Source: Prevotella sp. (GTDB lineage: Bacteria; Bacteroidota; Bacteroidia; Bacteroidales; Bacteroidaceae). From it: a stretch of DNA of 64,000 nt. The DNA lies in NCBI GenBank assembly GCA_017619755.1, contig JAFZRU010000007.1:1-64000 (forward strand), in the 5' to 3' direction. The notes beneath the pieces were generated by a model, which was not told the DNA's origin, did not search any database, and saw only the letters and a list, made by a program, of their open reading frames with translations. This document shows, one piece after another, positions 17,146 through 26,426 of the stretch. Position 1 is the stretch's first letter. The number at the start of each line of letters is the position of its first letter. Position numbers and translations under genes: made by a program.

Positions 17146-17247
17146 AAGATTTCCTTTTGTTAAATGGTTTCCAATCAACATACATGAATTTGGGTGTAAA
17201 ATTACGAAAAAAAAGTGAAACAACTACCAAAGTAGGGAAAAAAAGCA

Positions 17248-17255
17248 TATATTTG
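17248..17255 (+). promoter_or_regulatory. Possible -7 box of the regulator gene
   Basis: TATATTTG fits TAnnTTTG and lies 39 bases before the ATG. No -33 TTG is present at 18-20 bp, so this may be a weak or activator-dependent promoter. Confidence 0.35.
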
Positions 17256-17294
17256 CAGTCTATTTCACTATTTGATGTCATAATAAAGAGGTAA

Positions 17295-19856
17295 ATGATA
17301 AGAAAAGCATTGTTGTCGCTCCTGTTGCTCCTTGCTGTCTGTCGCCCGATAGTCAGTCAGCCCATCTGCTATCTGCATTACTACGACGAAGACAACGGCC
17401 TTCCCCACGGTCATGTGACACAGTTGCTTCAGGACCGCCACGGTTTCCTTTGGTTCTCCACTTGGAACGGTCTCAGCCGGTATGACGGCTACGAGTTCCA
17501 GACCTTCAAGCCCACTGCCGGCGACGGCTGCAAGATGAACACGGACCGCATTCGTGACATCGCCCTCCTTCCCGATGGCAACATCATCTGCCGTGTTGAC
17601 GACGACTGCTACCTTTTTGACACTCGCCAATGCCTCTTTCGCGACCTCGACGAGAAAGAGTCGCAAAGCGCTTCCGACGCACTCCAACATCATCGCCAAA
17701 GCCTATCCGTCATACGCGACGGCTACACTTGGCGCGACCACCACGGCACAACCTGGTCGTTTTCAAGCGACGGCGTCCTATCTTACTTTTCATCCGATGG
17801 CCATTTTACTCCCTACCCCCTTCCCTTCGCCATCAACAAACCCAATTTTGCCTTGCTCGACATGCAAGGCAACCTCTGGGTGCTTGGTGGCTCTGGTGTT
17901 TATAAGTTATGTACGGACATACGTCGAACCACTCGAGTTCCGTCAGTTCCATCCTCCGAAGTGAAATGCCTCTTCTCCGACAGCCGAAACCGTTACTGGG
18001 TATGCACGAAGGACGACCGTCAGGTGCTCGCCTTTTCCAAAGAAGACGACCACCTATTAGGCAGCCTTGGCGGCGATGGCCTGCTGCACCATTCTCCCAC
18101 CGCATTTCCCTCCGCCGTATATTGTATGTATGAGAGTGCTGACGGTACGCTTTGGTTGGGCAGCAAGCCCGATGGTCTCTACCGACTCACGGAAAATGCC
18201 GACGGACGATTTACCATCACCCACATCACCACCCTTCCCTCCCCCAATGTTTACAGCATTGCTGAGGATGCCTTTGGGCGTCTGTGGGTGGGAACCCTCG
18301 GCGGCGGTATATGCTACAGCGACAACCCCAAGGCTTCTCAACCTGTTTTCCGCACACCCTCCGGCTATCCGAAAGACGGCACGGGCCAGCGCGTGCGCTA
18401 CTTCCACATCACCCACGACAGCATCCTCCTTGCCGCTACCACCGACGGTCTTGTACTGTCACGCCTTGAACGGGAAGCCGACCACATGCAATTCCACCAT
18501 CACCATCGTGAGCCTTCCCGTGCCAACAGCCTCAGCAGCAGTGCCACCATGGACATTCTGGAAGACCCTTCCGGACGAATACTCATCAGCACCGAGAGCG
18601 GTGGTGTCAACATTGTCGAAGGCAAGCATCTTCTTGACAATCAGCTTGCCTTCCGCCACCTCGACACCTCCCACCATCAGCTGCCCTCCGATGTCACGTT
18701 GTCACTCACGTCAATGGGTTCGGGCAAAACCTTGGTGGTGGGCAGTCATTTGATCAGCATCATCCAACATGACAGCCTTTTGCGCGTGTTCGACACCCGC
18801 TATTTCAATGCCAACTATCGTTTCAGCGAAGCCCACCCCCTTTCCCTCGGTGGCGACCGCTGGCTCTTCGGCCTCACCGACGGGGCGTTCATCACCACGG
18901 CCTCTGAGATGAACCGCCCGGCCTATCGTCCTCGCATCGTCCTCACCGGAGCCAGCATCCAAGGAGTTGCTGGACACTGGGGCTTGGAAGATTCCGACAC
19001 ACTCAGTCTCTCTTCCTCGGAGCGCAGTGTCGCCATCCACTTCGCCGCCATCGACTACAACACCACGGGGTTGGTTCGCCATTCCTTCCGCCTCCTCCCC
19101 ACTACCTCTGACAGCAATGACTCCCCTTGGAACCACATTGGCTCCGACCGCACCATCACCCTTTTAGACCTCTCCCCCGGAAGTTATCTATTGGAGATAC
19201 GCACCACCGACAGCGAAGGCCAATGGACAGACAACATTCGCCGTCTCACCATCTTGGTGACGCCAACCTTCTGGGAGTCCGCCATCGGGCGTCTGCTCAT
19301 CGCCTTGATGGCCTTGCTTGTCATCTCATCCGTGCTAGCCACCTATTTATATATTCGCCGCATCAAGCGGCAGCAACACGAGACCCTCGAGGCCTATCTC
19401 GCCCTGCTCACCCATCCATCAACAGAGCATTCGGACGGTGCAAACAAGCCAAGTGCATCGAGCCGTGCAGACCATTCCATCCCATCCGACCAGACCGAAA
19501 AGCCAGGCATGCCTTCGCCTCGCTTGTCCCCCGAGGATGATGCCATGATGAAACGCCTGATGTCCTTCATCGAGGAAAACATCTCCAACAGCGACCTCCG
19601 CGTAGGCGACCTTGCTTCCGTTGCCGCCACCAGCCCATCAGGCCTTCAGCGCAAGTTGAAACAAATCATGGGCATCACTCCCCTTGACTTGTTGCGCGAA
19701 GCTCGCATCAAGCATGCCTGCCTGTTGCTTCAGGAAGACTTTAAGAACGTCTCTGAAGTGGCCTACGCCTGTGGTTTCAGCGACCCCAAGTATTTCAGTC
19801 GCTGCTTCAAAGCAAGTGTAGGAGTTTCTCCTTCGGAGTATAAAAAGAGGAGGTAG
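17295..19856 (+). CDS. Propeller-sensor/AraC transmembrane regulator lacking kinase and receiver domains
   Basis: An 853-residue protein built like a Bacteroides hybrid two-component regulator with the middle removed. It has a signal segment (residues 1-22) and two-component-regulator propeller repeats (starting DNGLPHGHVTQLLQDRHGFLWFSTWNGLSRYDG, with later GRLWVGTLGGGICY), then a Y_Y_Y domain (about 600-655). A transmembrane helix follows (about 665-690, RLLIALMALLVISSVLATYLY), then a linker of about 60 residues, and an AraC-type helix-turn-helix at 750-853 (VAYACGFSDPKYFSRCFKASVGVSPSEYKKR). No H-box, HATPase or receiver Asp is present. It precedes two pectin esterase genes and probably controls them in response to a periplasmic glycan. 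Confidence 0.85.
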   Translation: MIRKALLSLLLLLAVCRPIVSQPICYLHYYDEDNGLPHGHVTQLLQDRHGFLWFSTWNGLSRYDGYEFQTFKPTAGDGCKMNTDRIRDIALLPDGNIICRVDDDCYLFDTRQCLFRDLDEKESQSASDALQHHRQSLSVIRDGYTWRDHHGTTWSFSSDGVLSYFSSDGHFTPYPLPFAINKPNFALLDMQGNLWVLGGSGVYKLCTDIRRTTRVPSVPSSEVKCLFSDSRNRYWVCTKDDRQVLAFSKEDDHLLGSLGGDGLLHHSPTAFPSAVYCMYESADGTLWLGSKPDGLYRLTENADGRFTITHITTLPSPNVYSIAEDAFGRLWVGTLGGGICYSDNPKASQPVFRTPSGYPKDGTGQRVRYFHITHDSILLAATTDGLVLSRLEREADHMQFHHHHREPSRANSLSSSATMDILEDPSGRILISTESGGVNIVEGKHLLDNQLAFRHLDTSHHQLPSDVTLSLTSMGSGKTLVVGSHLISIIQHDSLLRVFDTRYFNANYRFSEAHPLSLGGDRWLFGLTDGAFITTASEMNRPAYRPRIVLTGASIQGVAGHWGLEDSDTLSLSSSERSVAIHFAAIDYNTTGLVRHSFRLLPTTSDSNDSPWNHIGSDRTITLLDLSPGSYLLEIRTTDSEGQWTDNIRRLTILVTPTFWESAIGRLLIALMALLVISSVLATYLYIRRIKRQQHETLEAYLALLTHPSTEHSDGANKPSASSRADHSIPSDQTEKPGMPSPRLSPEDDAMMKRLMSFIEENISNSDLRVGDLASVAATSPSGLQRKLKQIMGITPLDLLREARIKHACLLLQEDFKNVSEVAYACGFSDPKYFSRCFKASVGVSPSEYKKRR

Positions 19857-19860
19857 AGGT

Positions 19861-19914
19861 TATAGTGACTATAGTTTCTATAGTGACCATAGCGACTATA
19901 GTCACTATATGGTG
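19861..19914. repeat. 9-bp tandem repeat, six units
   Basis: Six consecutive imperfect 9-mers of the form TATAGTGAC (units at 19861, 19870, 19879, 19888, 19897, 19906). The first unit is the exact reverse complement of 19901-19909, so the array can also fold as a long hairpin. It lies just downstream of the regulator stop codon. No spacers or coding potential. Confidence 0.85.
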
Positions 19915-19989
19915 TGTTTTTCCACTATTTGATTTGTTTTTACCCATTGTTTGCCGTGTTTTTCACCCTTCTTTGAGAAGAAAAGGGAG

Positions 19990-19997
19990 TAATTTTG
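19990..19997 (+). promoter_or_regulatory. Likely -7 box for the pectin esterase pair
   Basis: TAATTTTG lies 25 bases before the ATG of the acetylesterase gene. No TTG is found at the standard distance, which would fit dependence on an activator such as the regulator encoded just upstream. Confidence 0.45.
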
Positions 19998-20022
19998 CAG
20001 CGTCCAAAAACTTCAAAAACAA

Positions 20023-21918
20023 ATGAAAAAACAACTACTAACAATGATGATGGCCCTGATGGTGTTCACCCCCACCTCATGGGCCAAGAAAGTACACACC
20101 CTAGGTGATTCCACCATGGCTCCCTACGACGAGAATGCCACAGTAACCCGAGGTTGGGGAATGTATTTCGGCAACTTCCTCACCAATGGCTGGACGAGCG
20201 TCAACTACGCCAAAGGCGGTCGCGACTCCCGTGGCGGTTACAATGAATTGTGGCAAACAGCCAAGAAGAACGTGGAAGCCGGCGACTACGTCATCATCAC
20301 CTTCGCCCACAACGACGAGAAGAACGGCGGCATGGACGGCGTGGCCCTCTATGAATACTACAAGAGCATCGGCGACAACACGAAGGCCGCCGCCGTGGAC
20401 CAACGCGGCACCGTGCCCTCCACCACGTACAAGGAGTACCTTGGAAAAATTGTCGATGAAGCCATCGCCCTGGGGGCTCATCCCATCATCTGCTCCCCCG
20501 TCTGCCGCAGCTATTTCTCCGGAGGCAAAATCCGTCGAAACGGCCGTCACGACCTCGGTGACTCCTTCTCCATCCTCACCGACAAGGGCCCCGTGGAGGG
20601 ACAGAAAGTGGGAGCTGACGACCACACCATGGACTACGCCTGGCACTCCGAGCAATTAGCCAAGGAGAAGTCAGTTCCCTTCATCGACCTCACCAACGCC
20701 ACCGCCGACCTCTATGAAAGCTATGGTGATGCCAAATGCCATGAATACCTCTTCGACGGAGACGGCTCCACCCATTTCAACACTACTGGTGCGCTGCTTG
20801 TGGCACGCGAATGCGCCCGCCTTATGAAGGCCCAAGGCATCATGGCCGACGACATCATCCTTCCCACTGACATCAGCGTCACCCCCTCCCGTGCCGACTT
20901 TGGCCAGGCCTACCGTGGGCAGACCCTCACCAAGGAACTCACGCTCAATGGTTTCGGCCTCAACCCAGAAAGCGGTGTGGTCAGCATCACTGCAAGCGAA
21001 GGCATTCTTCTCTCTACAGACAAGAGCACATGGCAAGAGAGTTTGACAGCAAACTACCAAGCCTCCACCCTCGTCCAAACCTTTTATGCCCAACTCACCT
21101 TGGAGCATGACGGTGAAACCACGGGAGTTATCACCATCACTCAAGGAGAGAAGACCTTGGAGGTGCCTGTGAGCGCCACCGCCATCTCCCTCGAAGGAGG
21201 AACGGAGGTGAAAGTTTACTGGCGGTTGGAGAAGGATGCCACCTACGAACTCACTGGTCCTGCAACAGTCATCGATGAGAGTTGGACGGGTATGTACGTC
21301 CAACGCTATTCCAATCCCAACGCCAACACCGTTTGGCCGGAATGGACGGGATTCGATGCCACGCGCAAGACGCAGCGAAACCTGCTCACCGGCGATGCCT
21401 GGCCTGCCGACGAGATAGACGACAATCCCGAGCGCTACATACAATTTGGCATCAAGGCCAATGCCGGAACTACCTTGAAAATCAACAACATCAGCCTGTT
21501 TGTCTGTGGTTGTGGCGGCAATGGCATGTGCAGCCATATCTATTACTCCACCGACAATTTCGCCACCCGCACCACCATCTTCGAGATGAAGAAGATGCCT
21601 GCCAACAACATGCAGGACGTGACGGTGGCTCCCGTCATCTCGCTTGAAGAAGGCCAGGAACTGCTGCTGCGCATTTATCCTTGGTACAACGGAGCTGCCA
21701 CTGGCAAAACCATTTGCCTAAGCGACGTCACCATCAGCGGCATGGCCATGGGGGCAACAAGCGTGAACGGCGTGAAAGACAATGGACAGAGCAAAGTGGA
21801 CAGCATTCGCTATTTCACCCCCGATGGCAGGGAGCAAGCCTGCCTTGGACGTGGTCTCAACATCATCCGCTGCCAATTCACCGATGGCACTGTTGTCGTC
21901 AGCAAGGTGATGGAATAA
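20023..21918 (+). CDS. Rhamnogalacturonan acetylesterase-like SGNH hydrolase (CE12 type) with C-terminal extension
   Basis: Predicted secreted esterase removing acetyl groups from rhamnogalacturonan or a related pectin. After a signal peptide (MKKQLLTMMMALMVFTPTSWA), the SGNH blocks are visible: GDST with nucleophile Ser30, the GGRDSRGG block, the AHND block in place of GxND, and DGSTHFNTTGA with Asp247/His251. The catalytic domain takes up about 285 residues. The remaining 345 form one or two beta-rich domains not recognised, followed by a C-terminal tail (IRYFTPDGREQ ... GLNIIRCQFTDGTVVVSKVME) of the kind used for type IX export in Prevotella. It lies 40 bp upstream of the pectinesterase gene, likely one transcript. 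Confidence 0.85.
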   Translation: MKKQLLTMMMALMVFTPTSWAKKVHTLGDSTMAPYDENATVTRGWGMYFGNFLTNGWTSVNYAKGGRDSRGGYNELWQTAKKNVEAGDYVIITFAHNDEKNGGMDGVALYEYYKSIGDNTKAAAVDQRGTVPSTTYKEYLGKIVDEAIALGAHPIICSPVCRSYFSGGKIRRNGRHDLGDSFSILTDKGPVEGQKVGADDHTMDYAWHSEQLAKEKSVPFIDLTNATADLYESYGDAKCHEYLFDGDGSTHFNTTGALLVARECARLMKAQGIMADDIILPTDISVTPSRADFGQAYRGQTLTKELTLNGFGLNPESGVVSITASEGILLSTDKSTWQESLTANYQASTLVQTFYAQLTLEHDGETTGVITITQGEKTLEVPVSATAISLEGGTEVKVYWRLEKDATYELTGPATVIDESWTGMYVQRYSNPNANTVWPEWTGFDATRKTQRNLLTGDAWPADEIDDNPERYIQFGIKANAGTTLKINNISLFVCGCGGNGMCSHIYYSTDNFATRTTIFEMKKMPANNMQDVTVAPVISLEEGQELLLRIYPWYNGAATGKTICLSDVTISGMAMGATSVNGVKDNGQSKVDSIRYFTPDGREQACLGRGLNIIRCQFTDGTVVVSKVME

Positions 21919-21958
21919 ATTCGACAAAACATCCTAAATCCCATTAAAAACTAATTTT

Positions 21959-24900
21959 ATGCAAAACAAAACCTTATCTTTTTTTCGCCTGCTGCTAACA
22001 CTGACGGTGCTTATCCCAATGGGGGCCTTGGCCGACAGCGTTCAGCTGGCCACATGGACGTTCGATACAGGCTATGACGTGTCGGGCGACGTTTACACTC
22101 CCAACAGCAACCCCTGGGCTGAAATCAGCACGCAGTGGTTTAATGCTTCCACCCCGCAGTTCCTCCCCGACGAGGCCGCCGGAAACAAGTCCGACTACAT
22201 CCTCACGGGCAAAACCTCCCGTTACTGGCAGGTGTGCACCGGGTGGGAGAACCATGTCTTCCGCATTGTCAACGACACGGAGGCCAACGACATCGCCGAC
22301 CTTACCGACGGCTCGAAGCACAACAACTATTATGAAGTTCGCTTCCCCACAAAAGGCTACAAGAACGTAAGCATGGAACTTGCCTGCGCCTACGGCAACA
22401 ACGCCGAGGCCACCTTGAATGCCGTGGTGAGCACCGACGGCGGCGCCACATGGAAAGACGCCGGCACTTACACCACCGCCGGCACATGGTGGACATACAA
22501 CAAGGGTTCCATCGGCATTCCCGCCGTTGACAAGGATGCCGTCATCGTCCGCCTGCTCTTCGGCAACGGCTTCTCCTCCAACTGGAACCTCGACTATCTC
22601 ACGCTGACTGGCGAAGCAAAAGGTGGTGGTGCCTCCGCAGACCATCAACAAGCCACCGTCAACTTCAAGTTCGACCAAGGCACTGAAGGCCAGACCGCCA
22701 CTTTCGGTGACGGCGCCGGCGAATGGTTCAAGACGAGCTACATCCAACTTGGCGAGAACATCTACATCAAGGGTGTAGGCACTGTTGGTGGCACGATGCA
22801 GACACAAATCAACCCCTTGGTGAACAACGACGGCACCGCCAACGATGGCAACGCCATCAACTTCTATATGATTCCCAAGCGCGGCATGACGTTCACTCCG
22901 ACAAAGGTGTCTTTCAACACCACCCGTTACGGCACCGACGGCGGCAAGGTTGACGTGAGCTGGGTGAACAGCGACGGCACAACCATCGCCCTTGACCAAG
23001 AAGTCAAGCCGGCTCGTAACAACGCCACTCCCAACATCACGGAATGGAGCAAGACCATCGAGGGGGCGCCGGCAAGCAGCGAGCTCTGCGGCCTTCGCCT
23101 CAACCTCTATGGCCTTGGCAGCACGAAGCAAGTGGGTTTCAGCGACATCGTGATTGAAGGCATTGTCAACGGAACGGCCGAAGAAGCCAAGCAATGCCAA
23201 TTCAACGTGGAACTCTCCCCCTCCGGCGCCGGTCGTCTCACTGTCATCCCCAACAGCGACGTGTTTGATGAAGGAGACGAGGTCACCATCTCCGTCACCG
23301 AAAACTTCAGTTTCCACTTCACAGGTTGGACAACCCCCGACGGAACCATCGTCTCAACGGAGAATCCCTATACCTTCGTCATCACCGAGGACACCCACCT
23401 CATCGGCATATTTGACAAAAAAGACATCTACGCCCTGAACCTGACTTTGACGGATGGTGCTCGCGACAACCTTGTGGAAATCACCCCCTCCGGCACGATG
23501 GTCGATGGGCAGCGGATGTATGAAACAGGCACCGAGGTGAAATTGGTGGCCAAAAACAACAAGATCCTCACCTTCACAGGTTGGGAGGACAACACCACCG
23601 ATGCCGAGCGCATGGTGAAAATGGACGGCGAGCAAAATCTCACCGCCAATTTCTCCGCTGTCGATTACATCGTAGGCTGGGATCTGTACTACGACCAACC
23701 CAACCAAAATCGCGCCGCCGATTACAAGAGCGATAGCGAGAACGCCGGCATGCTCTCCCTGCGCAAAGCCGACGGCAGTACGTCGAGCTGGCTTACCCGC
23801 GGCATTGGCAACGGCTTCGAGAACGGCCGCGCAGGCGCCCGCGTGTGGAAACTCCGCTCCGAAGGATGGTATTTTGAAATCTCCTTCTCATCAAAGGGCT
23901 ACACCAACCTGAAACTCTCCAACGGCATGGGCGTGAGCTACAACACTTACAGCAAGTTCAACGTGGAATATTCCATCGACGGCGAGAATTACACCAAGTT
24001 CGGAGAATTTCCCGAACTGGCCACTGGTTGGACGGACGGTGAGTTCGAACTTCCCTCCGAAGCCAACGAGCAGGAAAAAGTATATATCCGCTGGATGGGC
24101 GACCCCTCTTCCGACCTTGTAGGTGCCCAAACCGACTACGACGGCTTATGCATTGGCGACATCTTCATCACCGCCGACGCCGGCTCCCTCGCCGACGAGC
24201 GAGCCATCCTGGTGTCGAGCAACCCGGGAAATGGCGCCACCGGCGTCTCCCGCAATGGTTCCATCATCCTCAATTTCGACAAGAAAATCAAAGCCGGTGC
24301 AGGCACTGCCACGCTCAACGGCGAAGCACTCACCCCCATCATCAGCGGAAAGAGCGCCATCTTCAAATACTCCGGTCTGGCCTACAACAGCCAATACACG
24401 TTTGACATGCCCGAGGGCGTTCTGACCTCCCGCAGTGGCAACGCCGTGGCAGCCACCACCATCTCCTTCACCACGATGGAGCGCAGCCAACCGGAGCCTC
24501 GTCTTTATGACGCCGTGGTGGCAAAGGACGGCAGCGGAGACTACAAAACACTGCAAGGAGCCATCGACGCGGCTCCCGAAGGACGTGCCAAGCCCTGGCT
24601 CATATTCGTAAAGAACGGAAATTACAACGAGCACATCGACATCCCGGCCAAGAAGCCCTATCTCCACATCATCGGCCAAGATCGTGACAAGACGATTGTG
24701 CTCGACAGCCGCCTCTGCGGTGGTGACAACGCTTATTCAGTGGATCCGGGAGCCACCGTCGTGGTGAAAGGTGCCAACACCTTCTTTGAGAACATCACCC
24801 TGGAAAACCAACACGGCCATGAGAAGCAAGCCGGCCCGCAAGCCCTGGCTCTCAACACTCAAGCCGACCGTGTCGCCCTCAACAACGTGGCGTTGCTCTC

Positions 24901-25828
24901 CTACCAAGACACGTGGATTACCACCTCCACCTCCAACAACCGCCACTATATCAAGAACTCTGTCATCGAGGGTGCTGTGGACTTCATCTACAACTCCGGC
25001 AACGTCTATCTTGACAGCGACACATTGGAAATCAACCGTCCCTCCGGAGGTTACATCGTGGCTCCGAGCCATGCCGCCGATGTGAAATGGGGCTATGTGT
25101 TCCAAAACAACGTCATCCGCGCCCATAAAGGTGTCGAAGTGACCGACGTATGGTTAGGACGACCCTGGCACAACAATCCCAAGACAGTGTTCATCAACAC
25201 CCAGACTTTCGTCAACATCCCAGCAAAGGGATGGTATGAACACATGGGCGGCCTCCCCGTGCTGTGGGCCGACTACAACACGGTAGATGCCAACGGCAAC
25301 CCGCTGGATCTCAGCCTCCGTGAAGACACCTACTGGATTGAAGTGGACGGCGAACGCGTCTATCAGAAGGCCAAGAACTACCTCACCCCGGAAGAGGCAG
25401 CTCAATACACTATCAAGAATGTGATGGGCGGCGACGACAACTGGCAACCCGACCTGTTGTGCGAAGCATGCGACACACCCGAACCTGTCATTACCGGCGA
25501 GGCCATCTCCTGGAAACCCGTCGCCTACGCCATCTGCTACGTGGTGACGAAGAACGGGGAGGTGGAAGCCATCACCACCGAGACCTCCTTTGCAGGAGCC
25601 GACCCCAATGCCACCTATCAAGTGCAGGCAGTCAACGAGAACGGAGGCCTTAGCGCCAAGGGTCTCGCCACAAGCGGCACTGACATCCGCTCCATGGAGC
25701 ATCATAATGAAACAGCCATCCCCACCGCCACCTACAACATCGACGGCCGCAGGATGAGCCAACCCACACGTGGCATCAACATCATCCGCATGAGCGACGG
25801 CAGCGTGAAAAAAGTGACAAGAAAATAA
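21959..25828 (+). CDS. Multidomain pectin methylesterase (CE8)
   Basis: A 1289-residue secreted protein. After a signal peptide (ends near GALADS) come beta-sandwich modules, a divergent InlB-like repeat (GRLTVIPNSDVFDEGDEVTISV, about 415-480), and an SbsA-like Ig domain (LVSSNPGNGATGVSRNGSI, about 745-840). The CE8 right-handed beta-helix runs from about 850 (AVVAKDGSGDYKTLQGAID) to about 1165. Pectinesterase motifs are NGNYNEHI, SYQDTW (acid/base Asp near 982), GAVDFIYNSG (nucleophile Asp near 1007) and WLGRPW. It should hydrolyse methyl esters of homogalacturonan. The C-terminus (YNIDGRRMSQPTRGINIIRM) is a type IX-like tail. Together with the CE12-type enzyme it de-esterifies pectin for lyases encoded elsewhere. 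Confidence 0.9.
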   Translation: MQNKTLSFFRLLLTLTVLIPMGALADSVQLATWTFDTGYDVSGDVYTPNSNPWAEISTQWFNASTPQFLPDEAAGNKSDYILTGKTSRYWQVCTGWENHVFRIVNDTEANDIADLTDGSKHNNYYEVRFPTKGYKNVSMELACAYGNNAEATLNAVVSTDGGATWKDAGTYTTAGTWWTYNKGSIGIPAVDKDAVIVRLLFGNGFSSNWNLDYLTLTGEAKGGGASADHQQATVNFKFDQGTEGQTATFGDGAGEWFKTSYIQLGENIYIKGVGTVGGTMQTQINPLVNNDGTANDGNAINFYMIPKRGMTFTPTKVSFNTTRYGTDGGKVDVSWVNSDGTTIALDQEVKPARNNATPNITEWSKTIEGAPASSELCGLRLNLYGLGSTKQVGFSDIVIEGIVNGTAEEAKQCQFNVELSPSGAGRLTVIPNSDVFDEGDEVTISVTENFSFHFTGWTTPDGTIVSTENPYTFVITEDTHLIGIFDKKDIYALNLTLTDGARDNLVEITPSGTMVDGQRMYETGTEVKLVAKNNKILTFTGWEDNTTDAERMVKMDGEQNLTANFSAVDYIVGWDLYYDQPNQNRAADYKSDSENAGMLSLRKADGSTSSWLTRGIGNGFENGRAGARVWKLRSEGWYFEISFSSKGYTNLKLSNGMGVSYNTYSKFNVEYSIDGENYTKFGEFPELATGWTDGEFELPSEANEQEKVYIRWMGDPSSDLVGAQTDYDGLCIGDIFITADAGSLADERAILVSSNPGNGATGVSRNGSIILNFDKKIKAGAGTATLNGEALTPIISGKSAIFKYSGLAYNSQYTFDMPEGVLTSRSGNAVAATTISFTTMERSQPEPRLYDAVVAKDGSGDYKTLQGAIDAAPEGRAKPWLIFVKNGNYNEHIDIPAKKPYLHIIGQDRDKTIVLDSRLCGGDNAYSVDPGATVVVKGANTFFENITLENQHGHEKQAGPQALALNTQADRVALNNVALLSYQDTWITTSTSNNRHYIKNSVIEGAVDFIYNSGNVYLDSDTLEINRPSGGYIVAPSHAADVKWGYVFQNNVIRAHKGVEVTDVWLGRPWHNNPKTVFINTQTFVNIPAKGWYEHMGGLPVLWADYNTVDANGNPLDLSLREDTYWIEVDGERVYQKAKNYLTPEEAAQYTIKNVMGGDDNWQPDLLCEACDTPEPVITGEAISWKPVAYAICYVVTKNGEVEAITTETSFAGADPNATYQVQAVNENGGLSAKGLATSGTDIRSMEHHNETAIPTATYNIDGRRMSQPTRGINIIRMSDGSVKKVTRK

Positions 25829-25837
25829 AGAGATGAC

Positions 25838-25884
25838 GGAATGACGTTATGACGGATAACGGAATGACGTTATGACGGATTAAC
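25838..25884. repeat. Tandem 23/24-bp repeat
   Basis: Two adjacent near-identical units (25838-25860 and 25861-25884) that differ by one inserted T; both begin GGAATGACGTTATGACGGAT. Decayed GGAATAAC and GGTTAACGTTA pieces continue to about 25917. Intergenic, after the pectinesterase stop codon. Confidence 0.85.
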
Positions 25885-25919
25885 GGAATAACTAAATAAC
25901 GGGTTAACGTTATTTTTAG

Positions 25920-25957
25920 AAACTGCTTCCTGAGGCGATTGTCCCGGGAAGCAGTTT
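25920..25957 (+). terminator. Stem-loop after the pectinesterase gene
   Basis: An 11-bp perfect stem (25920-25930 with 25947-25957) with a 16-base loop, but no T-run follows. It could stop transcription or protect the mRNA 3' end. Confidence 0.5.
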
Positions 25958-25992
25958 AGATGCGAAAAAGTCATAAAAAAACGGCAATTATT

Positions 25993-26022
25993 TTGCCAAT
26001 CGCATGAAATGCGGTAACTTTG
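25993..26022 (+). promoter_or_regulatory. Promoter abutting the lipoprotein start codon
   Basis: TTG (25993-25995) and TAACTTTG (26015-26022) with a 19-bp spacer, a consensus match. Only five bases separate the -7 box from the ATG at 26028, so transcription would start at or inside the start codon. Confidence 0.75.
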
Positions 26023-26027
26023 CCGAC

Positions 26028-26423
26028 ATGAGCCATCATACTCCTCCCCTCTTGTCCGCCAGAGGCTTCCAGCTCACCTCACGCGTTGCGCTGTTGTGCC
26101 TCCCGCTGCTGCTTGGCAGCTGCGACCGAGCCCTCTTGCGGCGCGTCATCAACAAACTGGGGAAAAAGTCGGAGGAGAAACCGGCTATCTATCACGAATA
26201 TGAGGGCTACAGCCCCGGTGCCCGGCGCACGAAGTCCTTAGAAGACTTCAACCGCTATTACTATTACATCGCTCCCGACCCAGAAGAACTGCTCAACTCC
26301 GACCCACAGATCTATTACCGTGAGGACTACGAGGTGATAGAAACCCCTGCGAATTTCGATGAGGAGCAGTATTGGCGCGAGCATCCTCTTCCCACTTACG
26401 ACGACGAACCCAACACCCCATGA
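26028..26423 (+). CDS. Small hypothetical lipoprotein
   Basis: A 131-residue protein, family not recognised. A short basic N-terminus is followed by a hydrophobic stretch (VALLCLPLLLGSC) ending in a lipobox-like cysteine near residue 33. The mature part is rich in Tyr, Glu and Asp (HEYEGYSPGARRTKSLEDFNRYYYYIAPDPEELL). Starts at 26004 or 26028 are both in frame. 26004 precedes the -7 box of the promoter and is therefore unlikely to be on the transcript. The patatin gene begins 3 bases after the stop, so the two are co-transcribed and probably act together at the envelope. Confidence 0.7.
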   Translation: MSHHTPPLLSARGFQLTSRVALLCLPLLLGSCDRALLRRVINKLGKKSEEKPAIYHEYEGYSPGARRTKSLEDFNRYYYYIAPDPEELLNSDPQIYYREDYEVIETPANFDEEQYWREHPLPTYDDEPNTP

Positions 26424-26426
26424 ACC

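Noticed and set aside
12955-17218. Long + strand open frames opposite the adhesin-like gene
   Set aside because: They are antisense shadows without signal peptides, recognisable domains or start context; the minus-strand frame has coherent domains throughout.
17295-19856. Regulator truncated by a frameshift
   Set aside because: The frame is continuous from signal peptide to the helix-turn-helix, with a normal transmembrane helix and linker; the missing kinase domains are absent rather than broken.
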